DNA from: Ornithinibacillus salinisoli
GTDB lineage: Bacteria > Bacillota > Bacilli > Bacillales > Amphibacillaceae
DNA length: 64,000 bases
Assembly: GCF_042682545.1 (NCBI RefSeq)
Contig: NZ_JBHUHQ010000021.1
Strand: one strand, 5' to 3'
Position 1 is the stretch's first letter, and each line of letters starts with the position of its first letter. Under the pieces are notes generated by a model. That model was not told where the DNA came from. It did no database searches and worked only from the letters and a program-made list of their open reading frames with translations. This document shows, in pieces, positions 34,702-43,189 of this stretch. The position numbers were made by a program, and so were the translations under genes.

Positions 34702-36228
34702 ACCGTTCAATTCAACCTTTGGTAGTGGTCGTTTGGCAGGACCCTCTACTACATCACCTGTATAGGAAAATCGGGAACCATGACAAGGACAATCCCATGT
34801 TCTATCACCAGAATTCCATTCAACTTCACATCCCATATGTGTACATGTCGTATCCAAAGCATGTAATTTGCTATCCTTATCTTTATATACTCCTGTGCGC
34901 TTCCCATTAACTCTAGTGATAATTGCGTCATCAGGAGATAGTTCTTTAACGTTATCATTGGTAAATTCTAATTTACCTTTAATCATATGTCTGGCCACAT
35001 CAGCATTTATACTCGTAAATTTACGAAGGGAAGGATCAGCTTGAAACCTTGATGGAGAGTATAATTCTTCATATTCATTCTCACCATGAATGATTTTATC
35101 ACTTATAAGTTTAGCGGCAATGGTGCCGTTAGTTATACCCCATTTCCTAAAACCTGTCGCAACAAATACCGAATCCTCATCTTCTGTTATTTTTCCAATA
35201 AACGGCATCTTATCTAATGTTGTATAGTCTTGTGCGGACCATCTGTATGGAATATCTGTAACTCCAAAATTATCAGTGGCAAAATCCTTTAATGCGTTGT
35301 AGTGTTCAATAGTTGTTTTTCCTTGACCTGTCTTGTGATGCTCTCCACCTATTAACCAAAGTTTCTCCCCATTCATTTTAGTTGTCCGAATAGATCGTGT
35401 AGGCGATTCTGCATTTATATACATACCACCTGGAAATGTTTGATCTGTTTTTATTGCCATAACATACGATCTATCTGGATACATTCTTGCAAAATAGAAG
35501 CTTTGTCTATCATAGAACGGAAAATGGGATGCGACTATAACATATCGACAAACAACTCTTTTACCATCCCTTGTAATAATGGCAGGATGTTTGTTATATT
35601 CTACGTCAACAGCAGTAGTGTTTTCAAAAAATTGAGCACCATTTTTTTCAGCTTCATTTATCAACGCTTTCAAATATTTCAAGGGGTGAAATTGCGCTTG
35701 ATTTTTCATAACTAATGCTGATTTAACATCTAAGTCCAATGGTATATCTTCAAGTAGTTGTCCATCGATTTTGAGTTTTTCATATGCTTTTAACTCTGTT
35801 TCCAATTGCGATACATATTGTTCCGAATTCGTATAAATATAAGCATCTTCTTTGGTGTAATCACAATCAATTTTGTATTTGGATATGTTGTTTTCAATTA
35901 ATTCTTTTGCCTCTGTTGTTGCTTTATAATATTGTAAAGCTTTTTCCATTCCAAAATGCTGAATAAACTCATCATAAATTAATCCATGCTGTGCGGTTAT
36001 TTTAGCGGTAGTGTGACCGGTTGTACCATTTAATAATACCCCAGCATCCAATAAAGTAACCTTTATATTTTGTTTAGCTAGTAAATACGCCGCGGTTATA
36101 CCGGTTATTCCACCACCAACAATACCAACATCCGTTTGTACGGATTCTTCTAATTTGGGAAATGCCGGAAGTTGTATTGAATCCCTCCAGTAGGGTTCGG
36201 GAAATTGCGGCATTTGGTTATCACTCAT
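34693..36228 (-). CDS. yhfW: FAD-dependent oxidoreductase with C-terminal Rieske domain (YhfW-like)
   Basis: This 511-aa fusion has an N-terminal DAO-type FAD domain with GIVGGGITGITAAYLLA (about 33-49) and a C-terminal Rieske [2Fe-2S] domain (about 425-505). The cluster ligands are CTHMGCEVEW (Cys-x-His) and WDCPCHGSRFS (Cys-x2-His). The length and domain order match B. subtilis YhfW. The substrate is unknown; electron transfer from a small amine or amino acid to an acceptor through the cluster is inference. AAGGAGG precedes the ATG. Confidence 0.88.
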   Translation of the reverse strand: MSDNQMPQFPEPYWRDSIQLPAFPKLEESVQTDVGIVGGGITGITAAYLLAKQNIKVTLLDAGVLLNGTTGHTTAKITAQHGLIYDEFIQHFGMEKALQYYKATTEAKELIENNISKYKIDCDYTKEDAYIYTNSEQYVSQLETELKAYEKLKIDGQLLEDIPLDLDVKSALVMKNQAQFHPLKYLKALINEAEKNGAQFFENTTAVDVEYNKHPAIITRDGKRVVCRYVIVASHFPFYDRQSFYFARMYPDRSYVMAIKTDQTFPGGMYINAESPTRSIRTTKMNGEKLWLIGGEHHKTGQGKTTIEHYNALKDFATDNFGVTDIPYRWSAQDYTTLDKMPFIGKITEDEDSVFVATGFRKWGITNGTIAAKLISDKIIHGENEYEELYSPSRFQADPSLRKFTSINADVARHMIKGKLEFTNDNVKELSPDDAIITRVNGKRTGVYKDKDSKLHALDTTCTHMGCEVEWNSGDRTWDCPCHGSRFSYTGDVVEGPAKRPLPKVELNGKK

Positions 36229-36323
36229 AGCTATTCCTCCTTCATATGTTAGTTATAGTATTACCAGTTCAGGAAATAAGATGAATCAACAATTAAGGAG
36301 AGATTATATGGAATAAATATATA

Positions 36324-36353
36324 AAACCGCTACAAAAGTCATTGCAGCGGTTT
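36324..36353 (-). terminator. Terminator of the ferredoxin gene
   Basis: AAACCGCT and AGCGGTTT form an 8-bp stem downstream of the minus-strand ferredoxin gene. Confidence 0.6.
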
Positions 36354-36377
36354 AGTATAAGTAGAGAGAGATCTCAA

Positions 36378-36617
36378 TTATCTATCTTCAAAAAATTTAC
36401 GGTTTAAGGTAATATATTCATTTTCTTCTTCTGGTACTTCATCTTCCATATAGATCGCTTCAACCGGACACACTGCTTCACATGCACCACAATCTATACA
36501 TATATCTGGGTCGATGTAGAACATGTCCTTTCCCTCTTCAATACAATCTACCGGACACACTTCAACACATTCACCGGCTTTTTCCGTTTTACACGGTGAT
36601 GTAATTATAAAAGCCAT
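36378..36617 (-). CDS. Bacterial-type 7Fe/8Fe ferredoxin
   Basis: About 79 aa from the ATG at 36617, which has GGAGGAG 7 bases upstream; the in-frame codon at 36635 lacks one. Two cluster motifs are seen: an N-terminal C-x7-C-x3-CP (CKTEKAGECVEVCP) and CIDCGACEAVCP. The spacing in the first motif is typical of the 3Fe-4S plus 4Fe-4S ferredoxins of Bacillus and Thermus. It is a soluble electron carrier, and the partner enzyme is not evident here. Confidence 0.88.
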   Translation of the reverse strand: MAFIITSPCKTEKAGECVEVCPVDCIEEGKDMFYIDPDICIDCGACEAVCPVEAIYMEDEVPEEENEYITLNRKFFEDR

Positions 36618-36898
36618 GTAAGACTCCTCCTTCATACCACATTATAAAAAATTCATAGATAATGCCATTATATAGTAATTATATACTACCTAACATCCCT
36701 TTATCTTTCAAGTATTTACTCATATATTCACCTATTTGTAAATTTCTCATACGATTAACTATTTACCAATCGTAAAATTCCGCGTCTACTTTTGTGATGT
36801 AGAAAGAAACAGTGAGTAAAACTTTTGAGTGAGTTTTTCACTTTTCAAATCTTCTTGAACTGAATGCTATAAAACCGCATTTAAAAATCAACCAAAAA

Positions 36899-36929
36899 AA
36901 CTAACAGGTGGTGTTATCACCTGTTAGTT
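36899..36929 (-). terminator. Terminator of the 68-aa gene
   Basis: AACTAACAGGTG and CACCTGTTAGTT pair perfectly and overlap the stop codon of the gene. The preceding 36.64-36.90 kb gap shows only an unsupported 23-codon frame. Confidence 0.7.
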
Positions 36930-37130
36930 AACTTCCTTGAAATAATCCTTTAAAAATCCACCTATACGATTACTGTTATCTATAATGAAATAAAATTCAT
37001 CTGTTTCATTTTTAACATCGTATCTTTTCCCTGGTGTTAATTTATTATGGACAATAAATTTTTTCGCATTAGCATGTACACATTCAATTTGTTTGATTGT
37101 TTCCTTGTTCTCCCAATTATAGTGATTCAT
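36924..37130 (-). CDS. Small conserved Bacillaceae protein, DUF6501-like, 68 aa
   Basis: This soluble 68-aa protein contains KLTPGKRYDVKNETDEFYFI followed by IDNSNRIGGFLKDYF, a pattern of a small beta-barrel-like family of unknown function found in Bacillaceae. I believe this is DUF6501, but from memory only. GGAGGAA lies upstream of the ATG. A terminator overlaps its end. Confidence 0.68.
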   Translation of the reverse strand: MNHYNWENKETIKQIECVHANAKKFIVHNKLTPGKRYDVKNETDEFYFIIDNSNRIGGFLKDYFKEVN

Positions 37131-37178
37131 AAACGTATTCCTCCAACTAGTTTACATAATAATATTATCGAAAACTCA

Positions 37179-38135
37179 TTATTTGTTAGCAAATATAAAT
37201 AAATATTTTCCGTATCCTTCTTCTTCCATCTTATCCTTTGGAACAAAACGCATGGCGGCAGAATTCATACAATATCTTAATCCACCTTTCTCTTTTGGAC
37301 CATCTTCAAACACATGGCCAAGGTGTGAGTTGGCAGTTTTACTTCGAATTTCCGTACGAACCATTCCATGTGAAGTATCTGTATTCTCCTCAACCTCATA
37401 ACGATCGATTGGCTTCGTAAAGCTTGGCCATCCACATCCCGCGTCATATTGATCAGTTGAAGAAAATAAAGCTTTTCCAGAAACGACATCTACATAAATT
37501 CCCTCTTCTTGATTATCCCAGTATTCGTTCTGAAACGGCTGTTCTGTCCCATTTTCTTGTGTAACATGATATTGCATAGGTGTTAGCTTTTGTTTTAAAT
37601 CACTTTTATCCATTCTCCATGTATCTTTAATAAAATCTTCTCTGCCAGAGCCTTTTTTGTAAAGACGATAATGGAAAGATTGCTTTTTGTAATAGTCTTG
37701 ATGCTTTTCCTCCGCTTTATAGAACGGCATAGCTGGAAGAATTTTAGTAGCAATTGGCTTAGAAAACTTACCACTTAATTCTAATTCCTGTTTCGAATGT
37801 TCAGCAGTTTCTTTTTGCTTCTCGTTATGATAAAAAATAGCCGTTTGATAGGATTCTCCTCTATCATTAAATTGACCGCCTGGATCAGTCGGATCAATTT
37901 GCTGCCAAAAGGTTTCGACTAGGTCTTCGTATGCCATAATAGCCGGATCGAATGTAATTTGAACCGCCTCAACATGACCAGTTGTATTGGAGCATACTTG
38001 TTCATATGTTGGGTTTTCAACTTCTCCACCTGTATATCCAGAAATCACACGAATGATTCCCGGACGTTGATCAAATGGTTCCACCATACACCAAAAACAC
38101 CCACCTGCAAAAGTTGCTACTTCACTTGTCGCCAT
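37179..38135 (-). CDS. msrAB: Peptide methionine sulfoxide reductase MsrA-MsrB fusion
   Basis: About 318 aa from the ATG at 38135, with GGAGG upstream; an in-frame codon 60 bp earlier has no such site. The MsrA half (about 1-160) has GGCFWCMVEPF with catalytic Cys13 and GHVEAVQ. The MsrB half (about 185-310) has DAGCGWPSFTKP, HLGHVFEDGP and the catalytic GLRYCMNSAAMRF. Together they reduce the S and R forms of methionine sulfoxide in oxidised proteins. There is no signal peptide, so it is cytoplasmic. Confidence 0.93.
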   Translation of the reverse strand: MATSEVATFAGGCFWCMVEPFDQRPGIIRVISGYTGGEVENPTYEQVCSNTTGHVEAVQITFDPAIMAYEDLVETFWQQIDPTDPGGQFNDRGESYQTAIFYHNEKQKETAEHSKQELELSGKFSKPIATKILPAMPFYKAEEKHQDYYKKQSFHYRLYKKGSGREDFIKDTWRMDKSDLKQKLTPMQYHVTQENGTEQPFQNEYWDNQEEGIYVDVVSGKALFSSTDQYDAGCGWPSFTKPIDRYEVEENTDTSHGMVRTEIRSKTANSHLGHVFEDGPKEKGGLRYCMNSAAMRFVPKDKMEEEGYGKYLFIFANK

Positions 38136-38210
38136 TATCCTACCTCCATTAATACGTTCTAGTACTATTCTTCCTGTTTTCGCATGAAAAATCAAGTGGA
38201 GTGTTTTTAG

Positions 38211-38720
38211 TTATATAAATAATTTTGGTGTTGATTGCCCATTCCCGCTCCTTCTTTTAACTGGTTGCACACTTGATTCTAAACTTAGAGACTCATCTGT
38301 GCTTTCAAATATACTATCCAAGTCATCTTGACTCGAACTTTCTTTCGCACTACTTTCTTTTGTAGAGCTTTCTTCCTCGTCTCCTTCTGTACTCTCAAGA
38401 TCCTTGAAGGCTTTCATCATTTTATACATCGCTGGGAGGTTTTTAACCATTGGACCATATTGTTTAATTACGGGAGCTGTTGATTCAACCATTTTTAATA
38501 CTTGTTGTACATTATTAAGCGTATTTGTAATGCCTCCCATACCTCCTACACTATTTGCAGCCCCACCTGTAATGGATGAACCTGGTTGTAAGAAACGCTG
38601 AATTAACCCTTGTATTCCTCCTTGTGGCATTTGATTTACAGCTTGTTGCGGAAACATAAAGTTATTTGGTTGCATACCACTTTGAAAAAAATTACCCGGA
38701 CCTCGTGGCGGAAATACCAT
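38211..38720 (-). CDS. YqfQ/VrrA-like protein
   Basis: This 169-aa protein has a Pro/Gln/Met-rich N-terminus (FPPRGPGNFFQSGMQPNNFM), a central region with GGIQGLIQRFLQPG and MGGITNTLNNVQQVLKMVES, then QYGPMVKNLPAMYKMMKAFK and a Ser/Glu-rich low-complexity tail. This matches the YqfQ (VrrA) family of Bacillaceae, which is probably spore-related, though its function is not established. GAGGGA precedes the ATG. Confidence 0.8.
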   Translation of the reverse strand: MVFPPRGPGNFFQSGMQPNNFMFPQQAVNQMPQGGIQGLIQRFLQPGSSITGGAANSVGGMGGITNTLNNVQQVLKMVESTAPVIKQYGPMVKNLPAMYKMMKAFKDLESTEGDEEESSTKESSAKESSSQDDLDSIFESTDESLSLESSVQPVKRRSGNGQSTPKLFI

Positions 38721-38947
38721 CGCTATCCCTCTTTTCCATAATAAACTCTAGTCTATTGTACGTACAATTCAATAATGAGTGTAGGCAAAAATAACAGTTA
38801 TGAAAAATAATCCCTTCCAATGCTGAAAATAATCCATTATATTTCCCGGGTAACCGCAGAAACTAACATATTTTTAATAAATAACCTAGAATAAAGTCGA
38901 AATTGTTCGAATAATGGAGTTTAACAATACGGTGATCCCGTTACTTA

Positions 38948-38967
38948 TTAATCAAACGTTTGATTAA
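38948..38967. promoter_or_regulatory. Perfect 20-bp palindrome
   Basis: TTAATCAAACGTTTGATTAA is a perfect palindrome located about 35 bp upstream of the -35 element of the YolD-like gene. The form fits a dimeric repressor such as a TetR-family protein, but no such regulator gene is adjacent. Confidence 0.55.
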
Positions 38968-39001
38968 ATTCCAACTTCGTTCAAAGCATTTCAATTAATT
39001 G

Positions 39002-39031
39002 TTGATAACAGAACAAATGTTTGGTTATAAT
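39002..39031 (+). promoter_or_regulatory. SigA-type promoter of the YolD-like gene
   Basis: TTGATA, an 18-bp spacer and TATAAT lie about 20 bp before the start codon, with GGAGGTG between. Confidence 0.6.
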
Positions 39032-39051
39032 AGTGATGGAGGTGTTGCATT

Positions 39052-39366
39052 ATGGTACATGATCGAGGATCCATTAAATGGACGTCTTTAATGCTCCCGG
39101 AACACGTGAAAATATTAAAAGATATGGAGAAAGAGGATCGGAAAATAATTAGACCGATCTTAGATGAACAAGAGGTTGAAATGATTAATCAACGATTAGT
39201 CGATGCTTGTATACATGAAGAAGAAGTTAGGCTAGCAATTTTTGAAGATGGCTATATCAATCATTACAACGGAAAAATTAAAATTAATAAAGAGCAACAT
39301 CAAGTCCATTTAAACAATCAAGTGTTTCATTTTGTTAATATAATAAATGTAGAAAAGCTGTCCTAA
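39052..39366 (+). CDS. YolD-like protein
   Basis: This 104-aa protein fits the YolD-like family: DRGSIKWTSLMLPEHVKIL at the N-terminus, then an acidic linker and a C-terminal GKIKINKEQHQVHLNNQVFHF with an Sm-like beta character. YolD proteins are often encoded beside Y-family polymerases (UvrX/YqjW) in SOS-related loci, but here the gene stands alone. Its role is unknown. It has a clear promoter, a 20-bp palindrome upstream and a 15-bp terminator stem after it. Confidence 0.82.
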   Translation: MVHDRGSIKWTSLMLPEHVKILKDMEKEDRKIIRPILDEQEVEMINQRLVDACIHEEEVRLAIFEDGYINHYNGKIKINKEQHQVHLNNQVFHFVNIINVEKLS

Positions 39367-39385
39367 ACGGTAGGACAGCTTTTCT
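39351..39385. terminator. Bidirectional terminator between YolD-like gene and yozE
   Basis: AGAAAAGCTGTCCTA and TAGGACAGCTTTTCT form a perfect 15-bp stem with a 5-nt loop. Confidence 0.85.
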
Positions 39386-39388
39386 CAG

Positions 39389-39610
39389 TTACGCATTCTC
39401 TTTCATTTGATAGACATCCCATAATTCATCAAACACTGTAATCGCATTTGAGAAAGGACTGTATAATTCTAAATAGTTACTAACTTCATTATAGGAGGTA
39501 GCTTGTTTTGGAAAATTATGTTCATGAAACATCCAATCAGCAAGTTGACTTTGATCATCTGTTTTTTTCTTTCCTCGATAAGACATCATAAAATGATAAA
39601 ACGATCTCAA
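39389..39610 (-). CDS. yozE: YozE family small protein
   Basis: This 73-aa protein starts at TTG, 8 bases after AGGAGGGG. The pattern SFYHFMMSYRGKKKTDDQSQ, then LADWMFHEHNFPKQ and YLELYSPFSNAITVFDELWD, matches the YozE SAM-like family. Function is unknown. It follows tatC by 19 bp and is probably in the same transcript. Confidence 0.88.
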   Translation of the reverse strand: MRSFYHFMMSYRGKKKTDDQSQLADWMFHEHNFPKQATSYNEVSNYLELYSPFSNAITVFDELWDVYQMKENA

Positions 39611-39629
39611 GTTTATCCCCTCCTTACGA

Positions 39630-40391
39630 TCAAACAGAGTCTTGTTTCATGAATTCTTCATGCTTTGCTTGTTTTTTACGGTAAACAATTTTAGATAAAT
39701 AAATGCTTATTTCATACAAAATAATTAACGGTACTGCAATAATAATTGGGAGAATAAAATCTGGTGGCGTTAACATTGTCCCAATAATAATTAATACAAA
39801 ATAAGCGTACTTCCTTGTTTTTCGCATAAAATCTGGCGTTAGTAAACCTAAGCTTGTTAAAAACATAGAAATGATCGGTATTTCAAACAGAATTGCAAAT
39901 GGTAGCGTCACACGCAGTACAAATTTGAAATACTTTTCTGTTGTAAACATCTCATTAAACATACCTTCACTTAAGCTAAGTAGAAACGGTAGTATAAGAT
40001 AGATAAACATGATATAGCCAAATACTAAACCAGCAATAAATAGAAAGAAAATGGCTGGAATATACGGAAGTGAGGCTTTTTGTTCTTTTGGAGTTAGTCC
40101 CGGTTTAATAAAGGCCCATATTTGATAAGCTAAAATAGGCAGCGTACCAACTAAAGCAACTAAACCAGCAATTGTAAAATACAGCCACACCGCTTCACCT
40201 GGACTAAGTATATTTAGCTGAAAATCTAAATTAGATGTAAAGAAATGGTATATTTCTTCTACATAAATAAATCCGAATATAAAAAATGCGATAAAGATCA
40301 AAATCGTTACAATCAACCTATTCCTTAACTCCGTTAAATGCCCTGTTAAATTCATTTCTTTATCATTAAATTGCGTGTCATTACTAGCCAT
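39630..40391 (-). CDS. tatC: Sec-independent protein translocase TatC
   Basis: About 253 aa from the ATG at 40391, with AGGAG 8 bases upstream. A GTG 9 bases earlier is in frame but overlaps that site. Six membrane helices are visible, with the signature HLTELRNRLIV at the N-terminus and FEIPIISMFLTSLGLLTPDF in the middle. TatC recognises twin-arginine signal peptides and builds the folded-protein export channel with TatA. Two tatA genes lie just upstream. Confidence 0.95.
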   Translation of the reverse strand: MASNDTQFNDKEMNLTGHLTELRNRLIVTILIFIAFFIFGFIYVEEIYHFFTSNLDFQLNILSPGEAVWLYFTIAGLVALVGTLPILAYQIWAFIKPGLTPKEQKASLPYIPAIFFLFIAGLVFGYIMFIYLILPFLLSLSEGMFNEMFTTEKYFKFVLRVTLPFAILFEIPIISMFLTSLGLLTPDFMRKTRKYAYFVLIIIGTMLTPPDFILPIIIAVPLIILYEISIYLSKIVYRKKQAKHEEFMKQDSV

Positions 40392-40476
40392 TCTCCACAC
40401 TCCTACTTACATAAAGGGCTTATATTAATATAAACATAAAAGAAGATGCAAGGTTAACCCCCTTACACCTTTTTCA

Positions 40477-40650
40477 TTACTTTTTAGCTGATGATTCATC
40501 ATCTGAAACAATATCTTTTGTAGCGTTTTTAAACTCTTTAAGCGAAGTCCCGAATGCCTTCCCTATTTCGGGGAGTTTTGCAGGACCAAAAATAACTAAT
40601 GCTACAATAAGAATTAAAATTAACCCTGGGAAACCAATACTACTAAACAT
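40477..40650 (-). CDS. tatA: TatA twin-arginine translocase subunit, second paralogue
   Basis: This 57-aa protein has the TatA pattern: one membrane helix (about 5-21), the hinge FGPAKLPEIGKAFG and an amphipathic helix (TSLKEFKNATKD). GGGAGTGAAG lies before the ATG. It differs from the other tatA by a shorter charged tail ending in SSAKK. Two TatA copies beside one TatC could give two pore types or a dose effect. Confidence 0.9.
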   Translation of the reverse strand: MFSSIGFPGLILILIVALVIFGPAKLPEIGKAFGTSLKEFKNATKDIVSDDESSAKK

Positions 40651-40669
40651 TTACTTCACTCCCAAAGAT

Positions 40670-40873
40670 TTACTTTTCTTTACCTTGCACAATATCTCTT
40701 GCATCTTTAATTTCATCTGAAACATCATCTGTTAAGTCTTTCGTAGACTTCTTAAATTCACGTAATGTTTGACCTGCTGCCTTCCCTATTTCCGGTAATT
40801 TTTTAGGACCGAAAATAACCAGAGCAATAATTAATATTAAGATCAAACCTGGAAAGCCAATACCACTAAACAT
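40670..40873 (-). CDS. tatA: TatA twin-arginine translocase subunit, first paralogue
   Basis: This 67-aa protein has a membrane helix near 5-21 (GLILILIIALVIF), the FGPKKLPEIGKAAG hinge and a longer acidic amphipathic tail than the second copy. AAGAAGGTG precedes the ATG. It is first in the tatA-tatA-tatC(-yozE) cluster. The two TatA proteins share nearly all of the first 35 residues, so a local duplication is likely. Confidence 0.92.
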   Translation of the reverse strand: MFSGIGFPGLILILIIALVIFGPKKLPEIGKAAGQTLREFKKSTKDLTDDVSDEIKDARDIVQGKEK

Positions 40874-41009
40874 ATATTACACCTTCTTTTAATAATTATC
40901 TTCATTATACTGGAAAACGAGTGAATCATCTATGTAAAATGAAAAAATACATATAATGTTCAAATATAGTCAAATTTTATTTTAACACGTTTGTCTCATT
41001 ATTCACAAC

Positions 41010-41591
41010 CTACTGTAATAACTTAGCTTTTTCATAATCAGAAGGATGATTCATATTAAAAAAATGTTTTTTCAATTTATCACTAGGAATTCCAGCGTAG
41101 TCTTCAACAAACGTAACATTCATATGTTTAAATAGATTCCGAACGCTTAATTGATTGTTATGAATCAACTCCTGAATGAAAGGTAGACAACTTCGTTTAT
41201 ATATCCCAGATAGTGGATGTATATGATCTTGAAACACTGGAACTATCGCATCTTTATCCACTAAATGATCCATTAAATAATGATAAATCTGTGGGGCAAC
41301 AAATGGCATGTCACATGCGGAAAATAAATAAAGGTCTGCTTCTACATGATACATAACCGTTTCCATTCCAGCTAAAGGTCCTTTATTTTGGTAGCGATCA
41401 CTAAGTATAGGGACGTTAAGAAAATCATAGTCAGATTTCTCATTTGCAACAACGACAATCTGATCACCACAATCATTCAGCTGTTCTATAATATGTTCAA
41501 TAACCTTTTTGTCATGGAGTTCTAATAATGCTTTATTTGTCCCCATTCGTGAAGACTTCCCCCCGGACAATACGACACTGCAAATTTTCAT
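41010..41591 (-). CDS. mobA: Molybdenum cofactor guanylyltransferase MobA
   Basis: About 193 aa from the ATG at 41591 (GGGGAGAG upstream), preferred over an open upstream frame running into dfrA. The nucleotidyltransferase loop is LSGGKSSRMGTNKALLEL, followed by a metal-binding SACDMPFVAP and an HPLSGIYKRSC segment. MobA attaches GMP to molybdopterin. It follows dfrA by 16 bp in a thyA-dfrA-mobA unit, an unusual place for a molybdenum cofactor gene, and no other cofactor gene is in the window. Confidence 0.88.
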   Translation of the reverse strand: MKICSVVLSGGKSSRMGTNKALLELHDKKVIEHIIEQLNDCGDQIVVVANEKSDYDFLNVPILSDRYQNKGPLAGMETVMYHVEADLYLFSACDMPFVAPQIYHYLMDHLVDKDAIVPVFQDHIHPLSGIYKRSCLPFIQELIHNNQLSVRNLFKHMNVTFVEDYAGIPSDKLKKHFFNMNHPSDYEKAKLLQ

Positions 41592-41607
41592 TTTACTCTC
41601 CCCATAA

Positions 41608-42099
41608 TTATTTATTTCGATCATATTGGATGAAATAATAATCATATGGGTTTTTTTCATTTTTCTCGCCTTTTATTTTGGATGTTTGTATCCATTCATC
41701 CATTGAAATTGCAGGGAAGTATGTATCACCTTCAAACGCTTCATCAATTTCTGTAATATACATCCGATCTGAAAAAGGCAAAATCTGTTCAAATAATGCT
41801 CCTCCACCTATTACAAAATACTCCTCTGTTGGATTACTTTCATTCCATTGCAAAATAGTGTCGATATCACGAATGACTTCAACGCCATCCGGAAAAGCTG
41901 TTTGGTTCTGTGATAGCACGACATTTCTTCTATTAGGAAGTGATCTCCCAATTGATTCAAAAGTTTTTCTTCCCATGATAATCGTGTTACCGGTCGTCAC
42001 TTCCTTAAAGAATTTAAGATCATTTGGCAAATGCCATGGTAGATCATTATTGGCACCAATAACATTATTTCTATCCATGGCTAATAATAGTGATATCAT
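41608..42099 (-). CDS. dfrA: Dihydrofolate reductase
   Basis: This 163-aa protein is typical of bacterial DHFR. It has AMDRNNVIGANNDLPWHLPN with the catalytic Asp27, then IMGRKTFESIGR and the late VIGGGALFEQ NADPH loop. It regenerates tetrahydrofolate, which the neighbouring thymidylate synthase consumes. It lies 17 bp behind thyA, so the two are probably one transcript. Confidence 0.95.
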   Translation of the reverse strand: MISLLLAMDRNNVIGANNDLPWHLPNDLKFFKEVTTGNTIIMGRKTFESIGRSLPNRRNVVLSQNQTAFPDGVEVIRDIDTILQWNESNPTEEYFVIGGGALFEQILPFSDRMYITEIDEAFEGDTYFPAISMDEWIQTSKIKGEKNEKNPYDYYFIQYDRNK

Positions 42100-42116
42100 A
42101 AACTAATCCCCCTTTA

Positions 42117-43073
42117 TTAAACAGCTATCGGAGCTTTAATTGTTGGATGTGGATCATATCCAATCAATTCAAAATCACTTAACTCAAAATCAAATATAGA
42201 TTCTTTATCTTTATTGAACTTTAATACTGGCATTTCTCGAACGTCTCTTTGTAATTGCGTCTTTACCTGTTCCACATGGTTTGCATAAATATGTGTATCT
42301 CCAAAAGTATGAACAAACTCTCCAACATCTAAATTACATTCATGAGCAATTAAATGCGTTAATAATGCATAGCTCGCAATATTAAACGGAACTCCCAGAA
42401 ACACATCCGCACTTCGTTGGTAAAGTTGACATGATAATTTACCATCCGCAACATAAAATTGAAATAATGTATGGCAAGGCGGTAAAGCCATATTTGGTAT
42501 ATCTTCTGGATTCCACGCCGAAACAATATGTCTTCGAGAATCCGGATTCGTACGAATAGAATGAATTACATCCTTTAATTGATCAATGGTTTCATTTTGT
42601 GTCGTCTTCCAGTCACGCCATTGTTTCCCGTAAACAGATCCTAATTCGCCATATTTTTCGGCAAATGTATTATCTTGCAGAACTTTTTGTTTGAATGCTT
42701 CCATCTGCACGTCATATACCTTCTTAAATTCTGGATCTTTTAAGCTACGATTACCAAAATCGGTCATATCAGGTCCGTTATATTCCGAGCTTTCAATCCA
42801 TTTTTTAAATGCCCATTCGTTCCAAATGTTATTGTTGTTAGCAAGTAAATATCTTATATTAGTATCCCCTTTAATAAACCAAAGTAATTCACTAGCTACC
42901 AAACGGAAAGGTACTTTTTTTGTCGTTAATAATGGAAAACCTTCTTGTAAATCAAACCGCATTTGATGAGCAAATATGGAGTAGGTTCCAGTCCCTGTTC
43001 GATCTTCTTTTTTAGTTCCATTATCTAAAATAGATCTACATAAATCTAAGTAAGCTTGTTCACCTTTATGCAT
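42117..43073 (-). CDS. thyA: Thymidylate synthase ThyA
   Basis: This 318-aa enzyme makes dTMP from dUMP and methylene-THF. The catalytic Cys200 lies in NMALPPCHTLFQF. The dUMP-binding QRSADVFLGVPFNIASYA and the phosphate-binding RTGTGTYSIF are intact. The length matches the longer ThyA type with an insert of about 50 residues (around 85-145) compared with the 264-aa enzyme. It heads the thyA-dfrA-mobA unit. GGGGGAAG precedes the ATG. Confidence 0.95.
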   Translation of the reverse strand: MHKGEQAYLDLCRSILDNGTKKEDRTGTGTYSIFAHQMRFDLQEGFPLLTTKKVPFRLVASELLWFIKGDTNIRYLLANNNNIWNEWAFKKWIESSEYNGPDMTDFGNRSLKDPEFKKVYDVQMEAFKQKVLQDNTFAEKYGELGSVYGKQWRDWKTTQNETIDQLKDVIHSIRTNPDSRRHIVSAWNPEDIPNMALPPCHTLFQFYVADGKLSCQLYQRSADVFLGVPFNIASYALLTHLIAHECNLDVGEFVHTFGDTHIYANHVEQVKTQLQRDVREMPVLKFNKDKESIFDFELSDFELIGYDPHPTIKAPIAV

Positions 43074-43189
43074 GTGTCTTCCCCCAACCTATTGTTTCGT
43101 TTATTGTAACATAAACGTAATTCATAAAAACAATTTTTAAGCCATAAATCTAGTTAAAGAAGATCCAATAAAAGAAAGGGGATATTAGC

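Noticed and set aside
36690..36751. 23-codon minus-strand frame between ferredoxin and the 68-aa gene
   Set aside because: No ribosome site precedes its ATG and no product is recognisable.
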